DNA from: JAYFNU01 sp034933305
GTDB lineage: Bacteria; Bacillota; Clostridia; Oscillospirales; Ruminococcaceae
NCBI GenBank assembly: GCA_034933305.1
Contig: JAYFNU010000023.1
Location: 5,009-69,008 of the forward strand
Direction of reading: 5' to 3'
Length of the DNA: 64,000 nt
Shown piece by piece: positions 12,301-18,092 of this stretch. Each line of letters starts with the position of its first letter. Within the stretch, counting starts at the first letter, position 1. A model generated the notes under the pieces. The model had not been told where the DNA came from. It worked only from the letters and a program-made list of their open reading frames with translations, and made no database searches. The position numbers were made by a program, and so were the translations under genes.

Positions 12301-15300
12301 CTACGGCGAAACGCTCGACCTGGCCTCGCTGGGCGCCGCCGGCGCCTCGATCACCGGGCTGCCCGCGGGCAAGACGCTCGCGGACGCGGCGGCGGGCACC
12401 CTGTCCTTCGTCACGGATTATGCGCAGGGCGACGGCGCCGGCAGCTATCAGCTGCTGGGCGCGGGGCTGACGGCGAAGGCGGGCTACGCCATCGTCTGCA
12501 GACCCGGCACCGTCACGGTCTCGCCGAAGCCCCTCACGCTCGCATGGTCGGGCAGCAGCTTCGTCTACAACGGGAAGGAACAGACCGTCACGGCGTCCGT
12601 TTCCCCGGCGCAGCTTCTCGCGGGCGACAGCCTGTGGGTCACGGGCTATGCATTTGACGCCGCGGCGGGCGTGTGCAACACGGCGACGCCGGCCGGGACC
12701 TATACCGCCCACGCCGTCGCCTTCGCAGGCGTCAATGCCGCCAACTACACTGTGACGGACGGCAGCGCGCGCCACACCTGGAACATCGTGAAGCCCGGCT
12801 CCGGAGAGGCGGGCGCGAACACCTTCACCCGTTCGCCCGCCATCGCGGGCTGGACCTACGGACAGGCGGCGAACGCGCCGCAGGGCAGCGCGCTCTACGG
12901 CACCGTCCGCTATACCTACAGCAATTCGCCCACCGGCGTCTTCACCGCAGCCGTCCCGTCTTCGGCGGGCACATGGTACATGCGGGCGGAGGTCGCCGGC
13001 ACGGCCGACTACGACGCGCTCGTCAGCGCGCCGGTCCGATTCGAGATCGCAAGGGCCCGGCTCGCGCTCATGGCGGACGATGTCTCGAGCGCATACGGCG
13101 CGCCGCTCGCGGGGCTGACGTATGTGATGAGCGGAACGATCCGCGCGGGCGACAACCTGAACATCCGGCTGACGACGACGGCCCGCGCGGGCTCGAAGGT
13201 CGGCGAATATCCCATCTCCGTCGCCTGCGACGCCAATGCGAACTACGACGTCTCGCTCACGAACGGCTTCTATTTCGTCACCGCGGCCGCGGGCCTTCAG
13301 GTGACGGCCGCCGGTGTCAGCACCGTCTACGACGGGGCGGCGCACGGCATCAGCGTCTCGGTCCGGGATGCCTCCGGCAGCGCCGTAAAGGGCGCGGTCG
13401 TCTACTACAGCGAGCAGCCGCTCGACGGCGGCAACTACGCCGCGGGCGCCGCGGTGAGCCCGACGCTCACGGACGCGGGCACCAAGACCGTGTACTATTA
13501 CGTCGAGAGCGGACGCTTCGCGCCCGTCAGCGGCAGCAAGGACATCGTCATCCGCAAAAAGCCCGTTCGCGTCACGGCGGGCGACGCCGTCATCACCTAC
13601 GGCGAGGCGCCGGCCGACGGCGGCGTGACCATGACGGGCTTCAGCGCCGGCGAGACCGCGGCGTCGCTCGGCCTCGCGCCGCAGCTGACGGTCGGATACG
13701 CGCGGTACCAGGACGCCGGCAGATATCCCATCTCGGTGCAGCCGCTGCCCGAGAACGGGAACTACACCTATTTGTACACCGGGGGAACGCTGACGGTGCA
13801 GCCGAAGCCGGTCACGCTGACCTGGACCAACAGCGTGTTCACCTATGACGGCGTCGTCAAGCGCGTGCCCGCGAACGTCAAGGGCGCCGTGAACGGCGAC
13901 ATCGTCACGGTCGGCGGCTATCGGACCGACGAAGCGCAGAACATCCGGAACAACGCGGTGGACGCCGGGACCTATACCGCCGTCGCAGAGACCCTCGCGG
14001 GGCCGAAGGCGGCGAACTACGTCATCCCGGCCGGCGAGCCGACGGCGACCCACACCTGGAGCATCAAAGCGGGCGTCAACGCCTTTGTGAGCGCCCCGTC
14101 CGTCATCGGCTGGACCTACGGCGAAACGCCGTCCCTGCCGACGGGCAGCGCCGCCTACGGCGCGCCGGAATTTTTCTACAGCGCGTCCAGGGACGGCACC
14201 TATGCCGCCGCGCAGCCGGTGCACGCGGGCACCTACTATATGAAGGCCGTCGTCCCCGCGACCGCGAATTACGGACTGCTTGAAAGCGCGCCCGCCGCGT
14301 TCACCATCTCGAAGGCGGCGGTGACGATCGCCGCGGACGACATCGTCGCCCGCGAGGGCGAGGCGCTCAAGGAGCTGACCTACACCGCGGTCGGCCCGAT
14401 CGCGCAGGGCGACACGATCGACGTCACCCTTTCCACAAGCGCTACCGCGGCTTCCGCGAGCGGCAGCTATCCCATCGCCGTGCAGGCCGCCGCGAGCGCC
14501 GATTACGCGCTTGCGCTGCAGGACGGACTTTATCAGATCACGGACGCCGACATCGGCGTCAGCGCGGCCGGCGCCGACTGCACCTATGACGGCATCGGGC
14601 ACGGCATCACCGTCGACGTGAGCGGCACGGCGCCGCACGCCGTCTATTACAGCACGTCGAAGATCGACGACACGTCCGATCTCGCGCACAACCCGTCGGC
14701 GCTGACAGCCAGCCCGACGCTCAGCGACGCCGGCACCCTCGCGGTGTACTACTACGTGGTGTCGGGGACGACCGTCCTCGGCGGCACGCGGTATATCCGC
14801 GTCGGCAAAGCGCCGCTGACCGTCACCGCGGGCGACGCGACGATCCACATGGGCGAAGAGGCGGCGAACGGCGGCGTGCGCTATGACGGATTTGTCAACG
14901 GGGAGACGGTCGGCGCGCTCGGCGGAGAGCTTCGGTATTCCTTCGGCGGCTATACGCGCACGAGCCCCGAGGGCGAATACGACATCCTGCCGTGCGGCCT
15001 GCGCTCGAACAACTACGACATCTCCTGCGTGCCGGGCACGCTGACCGTGCTGCGCGCGCAGAAGACCGTCACGATCACCGGGCTCACCGCCGCGACGGGC
15101 CTCGTCTACGACGGGACGCCCCAGCGCGGCCTCATCGGCACGCCCGGCGCCGAGACGGCCGAGCGCCTGGGCTTCGTCTACACGTACACCGACGCCGACG
15201 GCAACGTCCTCAGCGGACAGCCGACCGACGCGGGCGACTATGCGGTCACCGTCTCGGTGTCCCCGCTCGACAGGTATTATACCGGCTCCCTGACCCTGTC

Positions 15301-16933
15301 CTTTGCGATCGCGAAGCGGACCGTCAGCGTGACGGTGCGCGATCAGGCGGTCCTCACCGGTCAGCCCTTCACGCCGGCGCCGGTGGTGTATGACGGCTTC
15401 CTCGCGGCCGACAATGTCGGCGGCGCCGGCATCAAAACGCCGGCCGTCGTCAGCGTTCCGGCCGGCACGGATCTGTCTCAGCCGGGCAGAGTCGGCCTTG
15501 AGCTGACGAGCCCCGGCGAGTTCGCCGATGCGACCGCCGGGAACTACCGCTTCGGCAGCGTGACCGACGGCCAGCTGACGATCTGCGCGCAGGCGACCGG
15601 CCCCAGCGGCAGCACCGGCACCACCCCGGACGGAACCGGCAGTTTCTACAGGCCGGGCCCCGACAGCGGCGTCATCCAGACGGCCGTCGTCGCCGATCCC
15701 GGACTGCCGCCGGCGCGGCTCGAGACGAACCTGACCCGGTCGATCGCCGAGGCGCTGCTGAGCAAGGAAGAGATGGCGCAGGTGAAGGAGGGCGAAAACG
15801 CCCTCATCTATCTGCTCATGTCCGAAGCGGACCCGGTGCTCGACGCGGGCTCGGAGCAGGCCATCGGCGAAAAGGCGCAGAAGCTGAACGCCGGGATGAA
15901 GATCGGTCTGTATTTCGAGCTGACGCTGTACAAGCGCGTCGGCGGCGGCGCGCCCGTGCAGATCAGCGAGCCCGGTGCAAAGGCGACGATCCGCCTGACG
16001 ATCCCCGACGAGCTGATTCTGACGGACAGCCGCATGACGCGCAGCTATCAGATCCTGTTCGACCACAACGGCGCGGTCGGCACCATCGCGCCGGCGGTCC
16101 AGAGCGGCGCGCTGATCTTTGCAGCGGACAAATTCTCGGTCTACGCCGTCGCCTTCACGGATACGCTCAAAGCGACGAATCACGGCGGCGAAACGGCTGC
16201 CGCGGCACCGGTGAGTACCGCCCGCAAAACCGCGGGCAAGGGCGGGGATACGACCACGACGCCGCCCGCCGGCGGCGCCCCCGCCGCGGGCATACCGGCG
16301 CCGATCGCAAGCAGCGTTCCGACGGAGACGGGAAAGCGGCTGGACGAAGCCTTTGAAAAGCTCAAAAAACAGGATCCGAAGCTGGAGAAGGGCCCCCGCG
16401 TGGAGGTCCCGAACCCGTCCGGCGCGGACAGCGGCACCGTCAGCTTCACCGTCGACATCCCGAAGGAACTCATCGCCGACGGCAGGACGTTCTACCTTGT
16501 GGGCGTCGACGCGGACGGCACGGTGCGCGTGCTGCGCAACGAGAGCATCGAGCGCGGCGTCATCACCGCGTCCGGCGCGCCCGGCACGGTGTGGCAGATC
16601 GTCTACGAGGACGGCGGCGCCGACCTCGCCGGCATGATCGCGCAAAACGGCATAATCCCCGGCGAAGACGGGGTGCCCGTCAGCGTCTCGACGAACCACT
16701 GCTTCTGGCACTGGATCCTTCTGGCGCTCGCGCTTGCCGGCGCCGCGGCCGAATGGCTGCTGCGCAAAAAGAAGCTGGCCGCGGTCGTGCTGCTCGCGGC
16801 GGACGGCGCCGCGGCGATCGCTGCGGCGATCCTCGGCTGGTGCGCCTGGGACATGCCCGCGCTCGCCGTCTGCCTCACCGCCGTCGCCGCGGTCTGGTTC
16901 CTCGCCCAGAGAAGGGACATCGCCGAAAAATGA
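308..16933 (+). CDS. Giant exported MBG-repeat surface protein (5541 aa)
   Basis: Very large secreted or cell-surface protein, probably adhesin-like. A positively charged N-region precedes a hydrophobic stretch (residues 44-60) and a likely cleavage after VLA near residue 64. Then come a PAAQET spacer (115-144), InlB/Listeria-Bacteroides-like segments (about 551-581 and 828-865, with GWY...W spacing), a Gly-rich block (about 1500-1740) and from about 2215 to 5100 an array of MBG-like modules (KAPLTVTA...YGE, GTYT, NYTI, PGTLTV). The C-terminus has no LPXTG motif. Instead it ends in about three hydrophobic helices (5467-5538) separated by RKKK and ending QRRD, suggesting membrane anchoring. 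The ATG at 308 has a good ribosome-binding site 7 nt upstream. Ligand unknown; function inferred from architecture only. Confidence 0.9.
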   Translation: MEKIMKRNAVSGAERPICARPAGIGHRRGMLRALLCRKDAPRRALALAAVLALMMTGLDLPVLAAESGTEPAQTTIVSAEELSPDVACQKLRVGADFGEILFPAALTVTVEGAAPAAQETPAAQETPAAQETPAAQETPAAQEAPAAAESPAEEDAASAQVTSTPEEPAQAAEIPTEPAPSAAAPQAAETAPAAAAQSVSLPVSWVLDARSSSADAFSSQTAGDVFVYSPSLPSGYRLARGVSLPAIAVTIDAAPVAVTSRSLVLRAPAAGQSPALQYADPNGQFTAALTWYIGGAALGAQSLFEEGQSYTAQLVLAPAAGYTLDGLGEDAFAVSDETGRACAAVYAADRLTLTVAFAPCAGENEFLQSAVVDGVTVTVAAPAGVFPADSVLKVSAITQQEKLDEFRQAVRAADADSGEDSALYAFDIAVCGPDGQELQPDETRGQVTVTFTNPDPELWDAAGLSVYHVEEQTGTAARLNVTADEAAQTVEAAAPGFSPYVLAAASTAVLLYTGCGMIDDLSWTMAGGYKYQSVGPVTGFPTPTVADSTMQFDGWYQYGDANMAKVAAPAAGKRYCAIWKRSAGASATGSYMNYKINGYDLDAHGLTGGQEIQTTFLSGGYQAYYKSNDANASGKGKLLYGTSVFAKTDVAGLTVAQLATFEGRFVRYSYYIWNNSDTPVTGFNFGLAADVQIGANDNAPLTLGADSGGSYVSMIDSGNEFRLYYAGGAVTTTDTLWTGKYSKHRENVFNDSRTDQSNLDSTLAVSWKNLTIPANGVVVKSVLLGCGTAGTLSMGKLFNCDFDGDGVLDFTNIVSASSVRAPRPMIRDGWYFLNWNTRADGTGTPYKAGDSVSADAGNVDLYSQWQQIRNTAVVGLTLDDASWQHQKVELRQGSVVRYTLSDAANAGTYRSDEVVNGAYDIWVNGRKSDRSVTVACTDHDIVVNAQAAYRSISVKTYLDGALSSAPGAVTLRKGSAVVYALTGAQGQFGCELQSSEGEYSVFVDGLDTGFKASGSEQEKSIDYYTLTVDITDDAPWTDARVTAVRPTGALGAVLAYSGTSGNTATYTKPVQADADAYEIFADGLDTHKSVLLNAESRRTELTYFTAAATIRGDLPSPVIHMTNGVETYAFSGSYGSYAVRHVLLDRGTDGAEMIYDVTVDGTVDNIPIRISSANKNVVLQYWRIRFYAMDSDLEYPAAASPTDAVYVRDTCRMPARENSRVRISGYSVAGWSETPWTAGSEANAPFDFSQGITRNVNLYSNYEKPTVQINQLVFTDAGGGIGGNGAYYRMANLSIKGFDPGAAAVKYIFLTTSGTDSIQLPETYNMTVLNGAESVPVSGGAVTIVPGADRVVVQFNGAVSVAAAQEFLRGVIVKPTVNQLHEMTVEVLDAQGNYRATNSVVRSTTDEIMQPITASSNILTTGSYYVSENVVIDKRGYAAGTPGLIVAGGATVNIHLMANATLIVFGSNASYQSGAGAGIHVASNATLSITGDGTLYAYGGSAASGGNGGNGGSGIYRSGGQGGWNITGAGGNGGNGGGGAGAGIGGGGGSGGGGAIGPSGWWIHDAEKHSNEAENRRFGTTGNVGGSGTAGLSSGTVKIAPTAKVYAYGGGGGSGGGQGSGGGWASTNNSDSKEDGWILEGGGGGAGGGGGGSGANIGQGGGGGGGGGSGASGGSDYNDDAKDMDWNKACNSGFGGMGNWGNSTSLGGFGGGSYSDGNGGGATGGQGGAGGGGGGAAYTQSAASATYSVSFDTALTGTGAAVAPQTYTYGTSYTIVFPAYTDSNKDIAFHGWKLTVYPKSSAEGSPLTTTLQTRFKAGSSVTLDKTTYGSIAFTAITEEVGGIQDKDKTSYTYYAGAPAPAYYTYTVAVRLDGAVSGYKGEIEIGGVGVAPNTDGTYTLVGTDGGGKAIVIGGTTVGTAYPGTTNVDYETLKVTVTGKTPKNVTLSGIGAPGLTDCSSGAAVLYSAQRLKTADKGSYPIYVDGERTGFTASYGKTVNVPYHTIRLTLNLGGVSPSTVELRDAEGGALRMNGAGASYRLTRLQSSTVYTVYADGESTGVTTDFSQDRSIAADFYRYTTTVTTRIDGTAADRGMVSLGGTLMVRSGMGSYTLTTRSDAAAALTVDGQLVRSVTPGTAQTVDYYTLRYAHGTGDTGALPQDGALYLSGTSALLQGQGGLVCGGRSFAGWTIGGKLYKAGASVAVTSALTASAAWEPTDFSAAAERFALTLGDSNYIYNGTSQIPVIRVTRAGEALRAGTDYTVAYSNTNTANGHYDAAGGAANAVNAGTVTVTVTGINDYTGAMSASYAIAKAPLTVTGLRAVDRVYDGTTAVRLDMEDAVLSGMVEGDEVQLVSGSPASVYSPFARAEKPVRMSSVQFSGAAASEYVLRAVEPVTVNIGQKPLTAEMFTVPDAQYNGAAQTPAVTAADMGMVDGSSVNRIEAFDYSCSYAENLHAGTATVTIRAGRLTTDEDGRTVYSTDGNYCGTVTKTFAIRPAPLTLTASAASGVYGEATADVSANWALTSGTIFTEADRADLAIRAATDVQPGYGAKVYAGAVRMDWNRANTDYDVTAVPADYTVAAAGAIAVTSAGYSGIYDAQPHCIRVTPQLLRAGETAAIYYSTTAALDATNYLRTDPEVGASPVNPLFTDAGTYTVYYYALTPNRAGTAGRETVTITKAPLTVQAKARTIVYGDDPSTLPADENLAYVTVTGLRGQDTAAQQLTGSVSYASDDCVRCADVGTYTLTPRGLASRNYAITYAPGALTVAPKPVTFTWPVMDFAYTGCAQSIAASVSGVVNGDGVTAGSYAAGANGVTASAVAAGTYTAKVTGLAGSRAYNYTFDPADASASQTWTITPAANEWALSPSIQSWTAGEAASAPVAQAKFGTDGISYTYSDAEDGIYTAAVPAQAGSWFMKASVAQTGNYAGLDSAAVPFEIRDPASAAPTLYASAEDQTVVYGEAAAPVAVRFTDAAGRPVDAASLQLTGTLTAVTCYDSASAGHRAAGSYVLGAAGQSCAGYNIVYRPGTLTVEPKEIALAWSASSLPYTGRAQTVTASAAAAGILSGDEVAVCAYTGNTGTAVGSYTAAATALSGADAANYRLPADAAWKWSIATAHNAFVIRPAISGWTYGEAASQPVGTALFGTVTFKYQEQREGIADWSIFNPKTSSVPTKAGTYRLIATVPAGNGYEALTGSVTEFTIAPAQVTVTALDASSEYGAALRTPLLSSTAVTAGKLSDADRKALAVSLTTTAAAGSAAGVYPIEVHTAANDNVAVTPVAGVYTVTEKTMTVSASPVAVTYDGAAHGIKAPAVTAGGRTLTGAAVYYGTSPVTSQNYGSASAQSPSQTDAGTLTVYYYVVCDNYAPAAGSTTITVAPKSVTVKAKDAAVTYGQAGADNGAVYTGFVGGDTADSLGLRPTYTFFALSGAQLAAAYAPGSPAGSYRILPGGLSSGNYSFTYQPGTLTIAKKPLDASMFTLAASAFDYSGAAQKPAVTAADKAGAVGLLRDADYTVSYADNTHAGTAKVILTAAAGGNYTGKAEKTFSIRPLPITVTADAAESAYNADLAQLSCRVTSGAVLAGDDLHITASAAVRKGYAAGVYDDAVGADYDAANGDYAVTVVPADYTVTQASLTVAAADYHGTYDGGQHRAAVTVKTGSFLTYATVYYSAEMSLDATNYAGKPKTMPSFADAGTHTVYFFAVCDNYAPVSGSAKVVIDPAPLTAAVPDARMTYGDDPLTVTNALQAAQRTGDQLTWSGFVGGDTAATALTGVDSIHFTAGCSRYDDAGTYPLTADGAAAKNYTITWRPGALTVDPKALTFTWPTGSFTYTGREQRLTAAVAGKARAQDDVCVGGYAQDAADVRNTATAAGSYTAKVSGLTGAAAKNYTYAAGEPTAQKSWTIAKADNRFVIAPAITGWREGDAANAPVGAAASGTVVFTYSAQADGVYTAQLPNGGRAGTYYMKAAVAPTADYGGLEQTVAFTVLPAGAQLTTVTVTAPDKTLVYGETLDLASLGAAGASITGLPAGKTLADAAAGTLSFVTDYAQGDGAGSYQLLGAGLTAKAGYAIVCRPGTVTVSPKPLTLAWSGSSFVYNGKEQTVTASVSPAQLLAGDSLWVTGYAFDAAAGVCNTATPAGTYTAHAVAFAGVNAANYTVTDGSARHTWNIVKPGSGEAGANTFTRSPAIAGWTYGQAANAPQGSALYGTVRYTYSNSPTGVFTAAVPSSAGTWYMRAEVAGTADYDALVSAPVRFEIARARLALMADDVSSAYGAPLAGLTYVMSGTIRAGDNLNIRLTTTARAGSKVGEYPISVACDANANYDVSLTNGFYFVTAAAGLQVTAAGVSTVYDGAAHGISVSVRDASGSAVKGAVVYYSEQPLDGGNYAAGAAVSPTLTDAGTKTVYYYVESGRFAPVSGSKDIVIRKKPVRVTAGDAVITYGEAPADGGVTMTGFSAGETAASLGLAPQLTVGYARYQDAGRYPISVQPLPENGNYTYLYTGGTLTVQPKPVTLTWTNSVFTYDGVVKRVPANVKGAVNGDIVTVGGYRTDEAQNIRNNAVDAGTYTAVAETLAGPKAANYVIPAGEPTATHTWSIKAGVNAFVSAPSVIGWTYGETPSLPTGSAAYGAPEFFYSASRDGTYAAAQPVHAGTYYMKAVVPATANYGLLESAPAAFTISKAAVTIAADDIVAREGEALKELTYTAVGPIAQGDTIDVTLSTSATAASASGSYPIAVQAAASADYALALQDGLYQITDADIGVSAAGADCTYDGIGHGITVDVSGTAPHAVYYSTSKIDDTSDLAHNPSALTASPTLSDAGTLAVYYYVVSGTTVLGGTRYIRVGKAPLTVTAGDATIHMGEEAANGGVRYDGFVNGETVGALGGELRYSFGGYTRTSPEGEYDILPCGLRSNNYDISCVPGTLTVLRAQKTVTITGLTAATGLVYDGTPQRGLIGTPGAETAERLGFVYTYTDADGNVLSGQPTDAGDYAVTVSVSPLDRYYTGSLTLSFAIAKRTVSVTVRDQAVLTGQPFTPAPVVYDGFLAADNVGGAGIKTPAVVSVPAGTDLSQPGRVGLELTSPGEFADATAGNYRFGSVTDGQLTICAQATGPSGSTGTTPDGTGSFYRPGPDSGVIQTAVVADPGLPPARLETNLTRSIAEALLSKEEMAQVKEGENALIYLLMSEADPVLDAGSEQAIGEKAQKLNAGMKIGLYFELTLYKRVGGGAPVQISEPGAKATIRLTIPDELILTDSRMTRSYQILFDHNGAVGTIAPAVQSGALIFAADKFSVYAVAFTDTLKATNHGGETAAAAPVSTARKTAGKGGDTTTTPPAGGAPAAGIPAPIASSVPTETGKRLDEAFEKLKKQDPKLEKGPRVEVPNPSGADSGTVSFTVDIPKELIADGRTFYLVGVDADGTVRVLRNESIERGVITASGAPGTVWQIVYEDGGADLAGMIAQNGIIPGEDGVPVSVSTNHCFWHWILLALALAGAAAEWLLRKKKLAAVVLLAADGAAAIAAAILGWCAWDMPALAVCLTAVAAVWFLAQRRDIAEK
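650..739 (+). repeat. Five 18-bp tandem repeats encoding PAAQET
   Basis: Five units of about 18 bp (650-667, 668-685, 686-703, 704-721, 722-739) share the core CCGGCCGCGCAGGAGACG with a few substitutions. Each encodes the hexapeptide PAAQET, the last one PAAQEA. The unit length keeps the reading frame, so copy number could vary by slippage without a frameshift. Confidence 0.9.
4801..5520 (+). repeat. Glycine-rich low-complexity segment in the giant protein
   Basis: This segment is dominated by GGC codons and encodes runs such as GGNGGNGG and GGGGSGGGG for about 240 residues. It follows a beta-helix-like stretch around residues 1410-1500 and is broken by a few aromatic or charged islands (GGWNIT, PSGWWI). 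It is probably a flexible or packed glycine-rich domain. Confidence 0.85.
6960..15600 (+). repeat. Array of diverged MBG-type modules with a higher-order pattern
   Basis: Diverged units recur. One class carries GWTYGE-like cores near 8903, 9672, 12040, 12850 and 14110. A second class carries the pattern W..S.F.YTG..Q. A third carries TYDG...VYYS...DAGT.TVYYY. They appear in a repeating order, so the array looks like a multi-module block that has been duplicated several times. Protein-level similarity is strong, while nucleotide identity is only partial. Confidence 0.75.
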
Positions 16934-16984
16934 GCGCCGCCGGCCGACCGGCCGCGCGCGCCCGACAAGAGACCGATGCATGAC

Positions 16985-17021
16985 AAAACCCGGCGCCGGA
17001 AGATTTCGGCGCCGGGTTTTT
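16985..17021. terminator. Bidirectional terminator between convergent genes
   Basis: AAAACCCGGCGCCG (16985-16998) pairs perfectly with CGGCGCCGGGTTTT (17007-17020) around an 8-nt loop. The A and T tracts on the two arms suit termination on both strands: the giant gene from the left and the response regulator from the right. Confidence 0.9.
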
Positions 17022-17066
17022 CCCGCTGCGGGCTTTGAAGCCGCCCGCGCGATTCCGCGGGAGACG

Positions 17067-17879
17067 TCAGTTTTTGAATTTTTCCTCGCTGAGGAACGCC
17101 GCCGTGAATTTCGCCCATTCGTACTGATCCATGTATTCGCCGGTGTAGGAATTCACGGCGGCCTGGTCGAGCGCGATGAAGCGGTAATAGTCGCAGTTGA
17201 GCTTCGCCGGGTCGACGGACAGGGCGCCGAACCTGCGCACGAGCACGTCGCCGGCGCCGCATTCGAACAGGGTGCGCTGCAGCGCCGCGATGATCGTCTG
17301 CAGATAGCTCTGGCGCGTCTTGTCGTACGGCTCGTCCTCGAACAGCACCGCCGCGAGCTCGCGGGTCGTGCATTTCGCCCCGCGCTTGTGGACGAGATAG
17401 GCGAACAGCTCCTTCGCCTTCCTGCGCTTGAAGTCGAGGGGCTTGCCCCGGTAAAAGGCTTCGAAATTGCCGAAGCACTGGATCTGCAGGTCGTCGTCGG
17501 GCCCGGCGGCGGGCGCCGGCCGCACGCCGATCTGCGCGAGCTCCGCGCGGATCTGGGCGGCGTCGACGGGCTTGAGAAGGTAGCCGTTCGCGCGCACCGC
17601 AAAGGCGTCGAGCGCATACTGGGAGAAGCCCGTGACGAAGACGATCCATGTGCCGGGCGACGCCAGCTTGATGCGCCCGGCAAGCTCAAGGCCCGACATG
17701 TCCGGCATCTCGATGTCGAGAAAGGCGGCATCCGGCCGCAGACCGCGCTGTTCGACTTCGGCGAGCGCGGCCTGCGCCGAGGTGAAGCTGTGCAGCTCCG
17801 CGCCCGGCGCGGCTTCCGCCGCCGCGCGGTCCAGGATATGCAGGGAAGCTCTCTCGTTGTCGACCGTCAACACCTTCAC
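17067..17879 (-). CDS. Response regulator with SARP/BTAD-like output domain
   Basis: Two-component response regulator of 270 aa. The receiver domain begins VKVLTVDNERA and includes the phospho-acceptor region FLDIEMPDMSG and the conserved Lys in YLLKPVD. The output half (LQIQCFGNFEAFYRGKPLDF, then KELFAYLVHKRG) resembles the winged-helix/BTAD domains of SARP-type regulators. GTG at 17879 was chosen because it follows GGAAGGAG and sits about 35 nt after a good promoter. An in-frame ATG at 17909 would be almost leaderless from that promoter, but remains possible. The target genes are unknown; the neighbouring giant surface gene is a candidate by position only. Confidence 0.85.
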   Translation of the reverse strand: MKVLTVDNERASLHILDRAAAEAAPGAELHSFTSAQAALAEVEQRGLRPDAAFLDIEMPDMSGLELAGRIKLASPGTWIVFVTGFSQYALDAFAVRANGYLLKPVDAAQIRAELAQIGVRPAPAAGPDDDLQIQCFGNFEAFYRGKPLDFKRRKAKELFAYLVHKRGAKCTTRELAAVLFEDEPYDKTRQSYLQTIIAALQRTLFECGAGDVLVRRFGALSVDPAKLNCDYYRFIALDQAAVNSYTGEYMDQYEWAKFTAAFLSEEKFKN

Positions 17880-17922
17880 AGAGGGAACACGCTCCTTCCA
17901 GAGATGCATTTTGTACAACTCC

Positions 17923-17951
17923 ATCATATCCAATTTTATAGCGGTTTGCAA
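17923..17951 (-). promoter_or_regulatory. Promoter of the response regulator
   Basis: On the minus strand TTGCAA (17946-17951), a 17-bp spacer and TATGAT (17923-17928) form a good housekeeping-type promoter. Its position favours the GTG start at 17879. Confidence 0.6.
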
Positions 17952-17987
17952 GAAAGCGCGCCGCATTCCGGCGAAGATTCCGCGCGC

Positions 17988-18019
17988 AAAAAAGCGCCCC
18001 CGCAAAAAGGCGGGGCGCC
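17988..18019 (-). terminator. Minus-strand terminator at the island edge
   Basis: Read on the minus strand, GCGGGGCGC and GCGGGGGCGC arms form a hairpin with one bulge, followed by six T. No intact minus-strand gene sits just upstream; the island's recombinase remnant does. It may once have served the host gene now at 30.8 kb. Confidence 0.6.
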
Positions 18020-18028
18020 GTAAAACAG
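18019..18028. repeat. Left copy of a 10-bp inverted repeat at the island edge
   Basis: CGTAAAACAG lies exactly where high-GC host sequence gives way to AT-rich sequence. The inverse copy is at 30724-30733. The inner 9-mer also occurs at 24021-24029, which weakens the case. Confidence 0.35.
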
Positions 18029-18070
18029 TAAAATTGAAAATTTCAGAAAACCTTGTGTTTTCAAGGGACG

Positions 18071-18092
18071 CGGCGTGACTTCGGTCACGCCG
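18071..18092. other. Hairpin overlapping the recombinase stop codon
   Basis: CGGCGTGAC (18071-18079) and GTCACGCCG (18084-18092) flank a TTCG loop. The recombinase stop lies inside it. There is no T tract on the minus strand, so a terminator role is uncertain. Confidence 0.4.

Noticed and set aside
5183..16981. A 3932-codon open frame on the minus strand opposite the giant gene
   Set aside because: Its translation is Arg/Gly/Ala-rich without domains, and it results from GC-rich codon bias of the plus-strand gene, which has signal peptide, repeats and ribosome-binding site.
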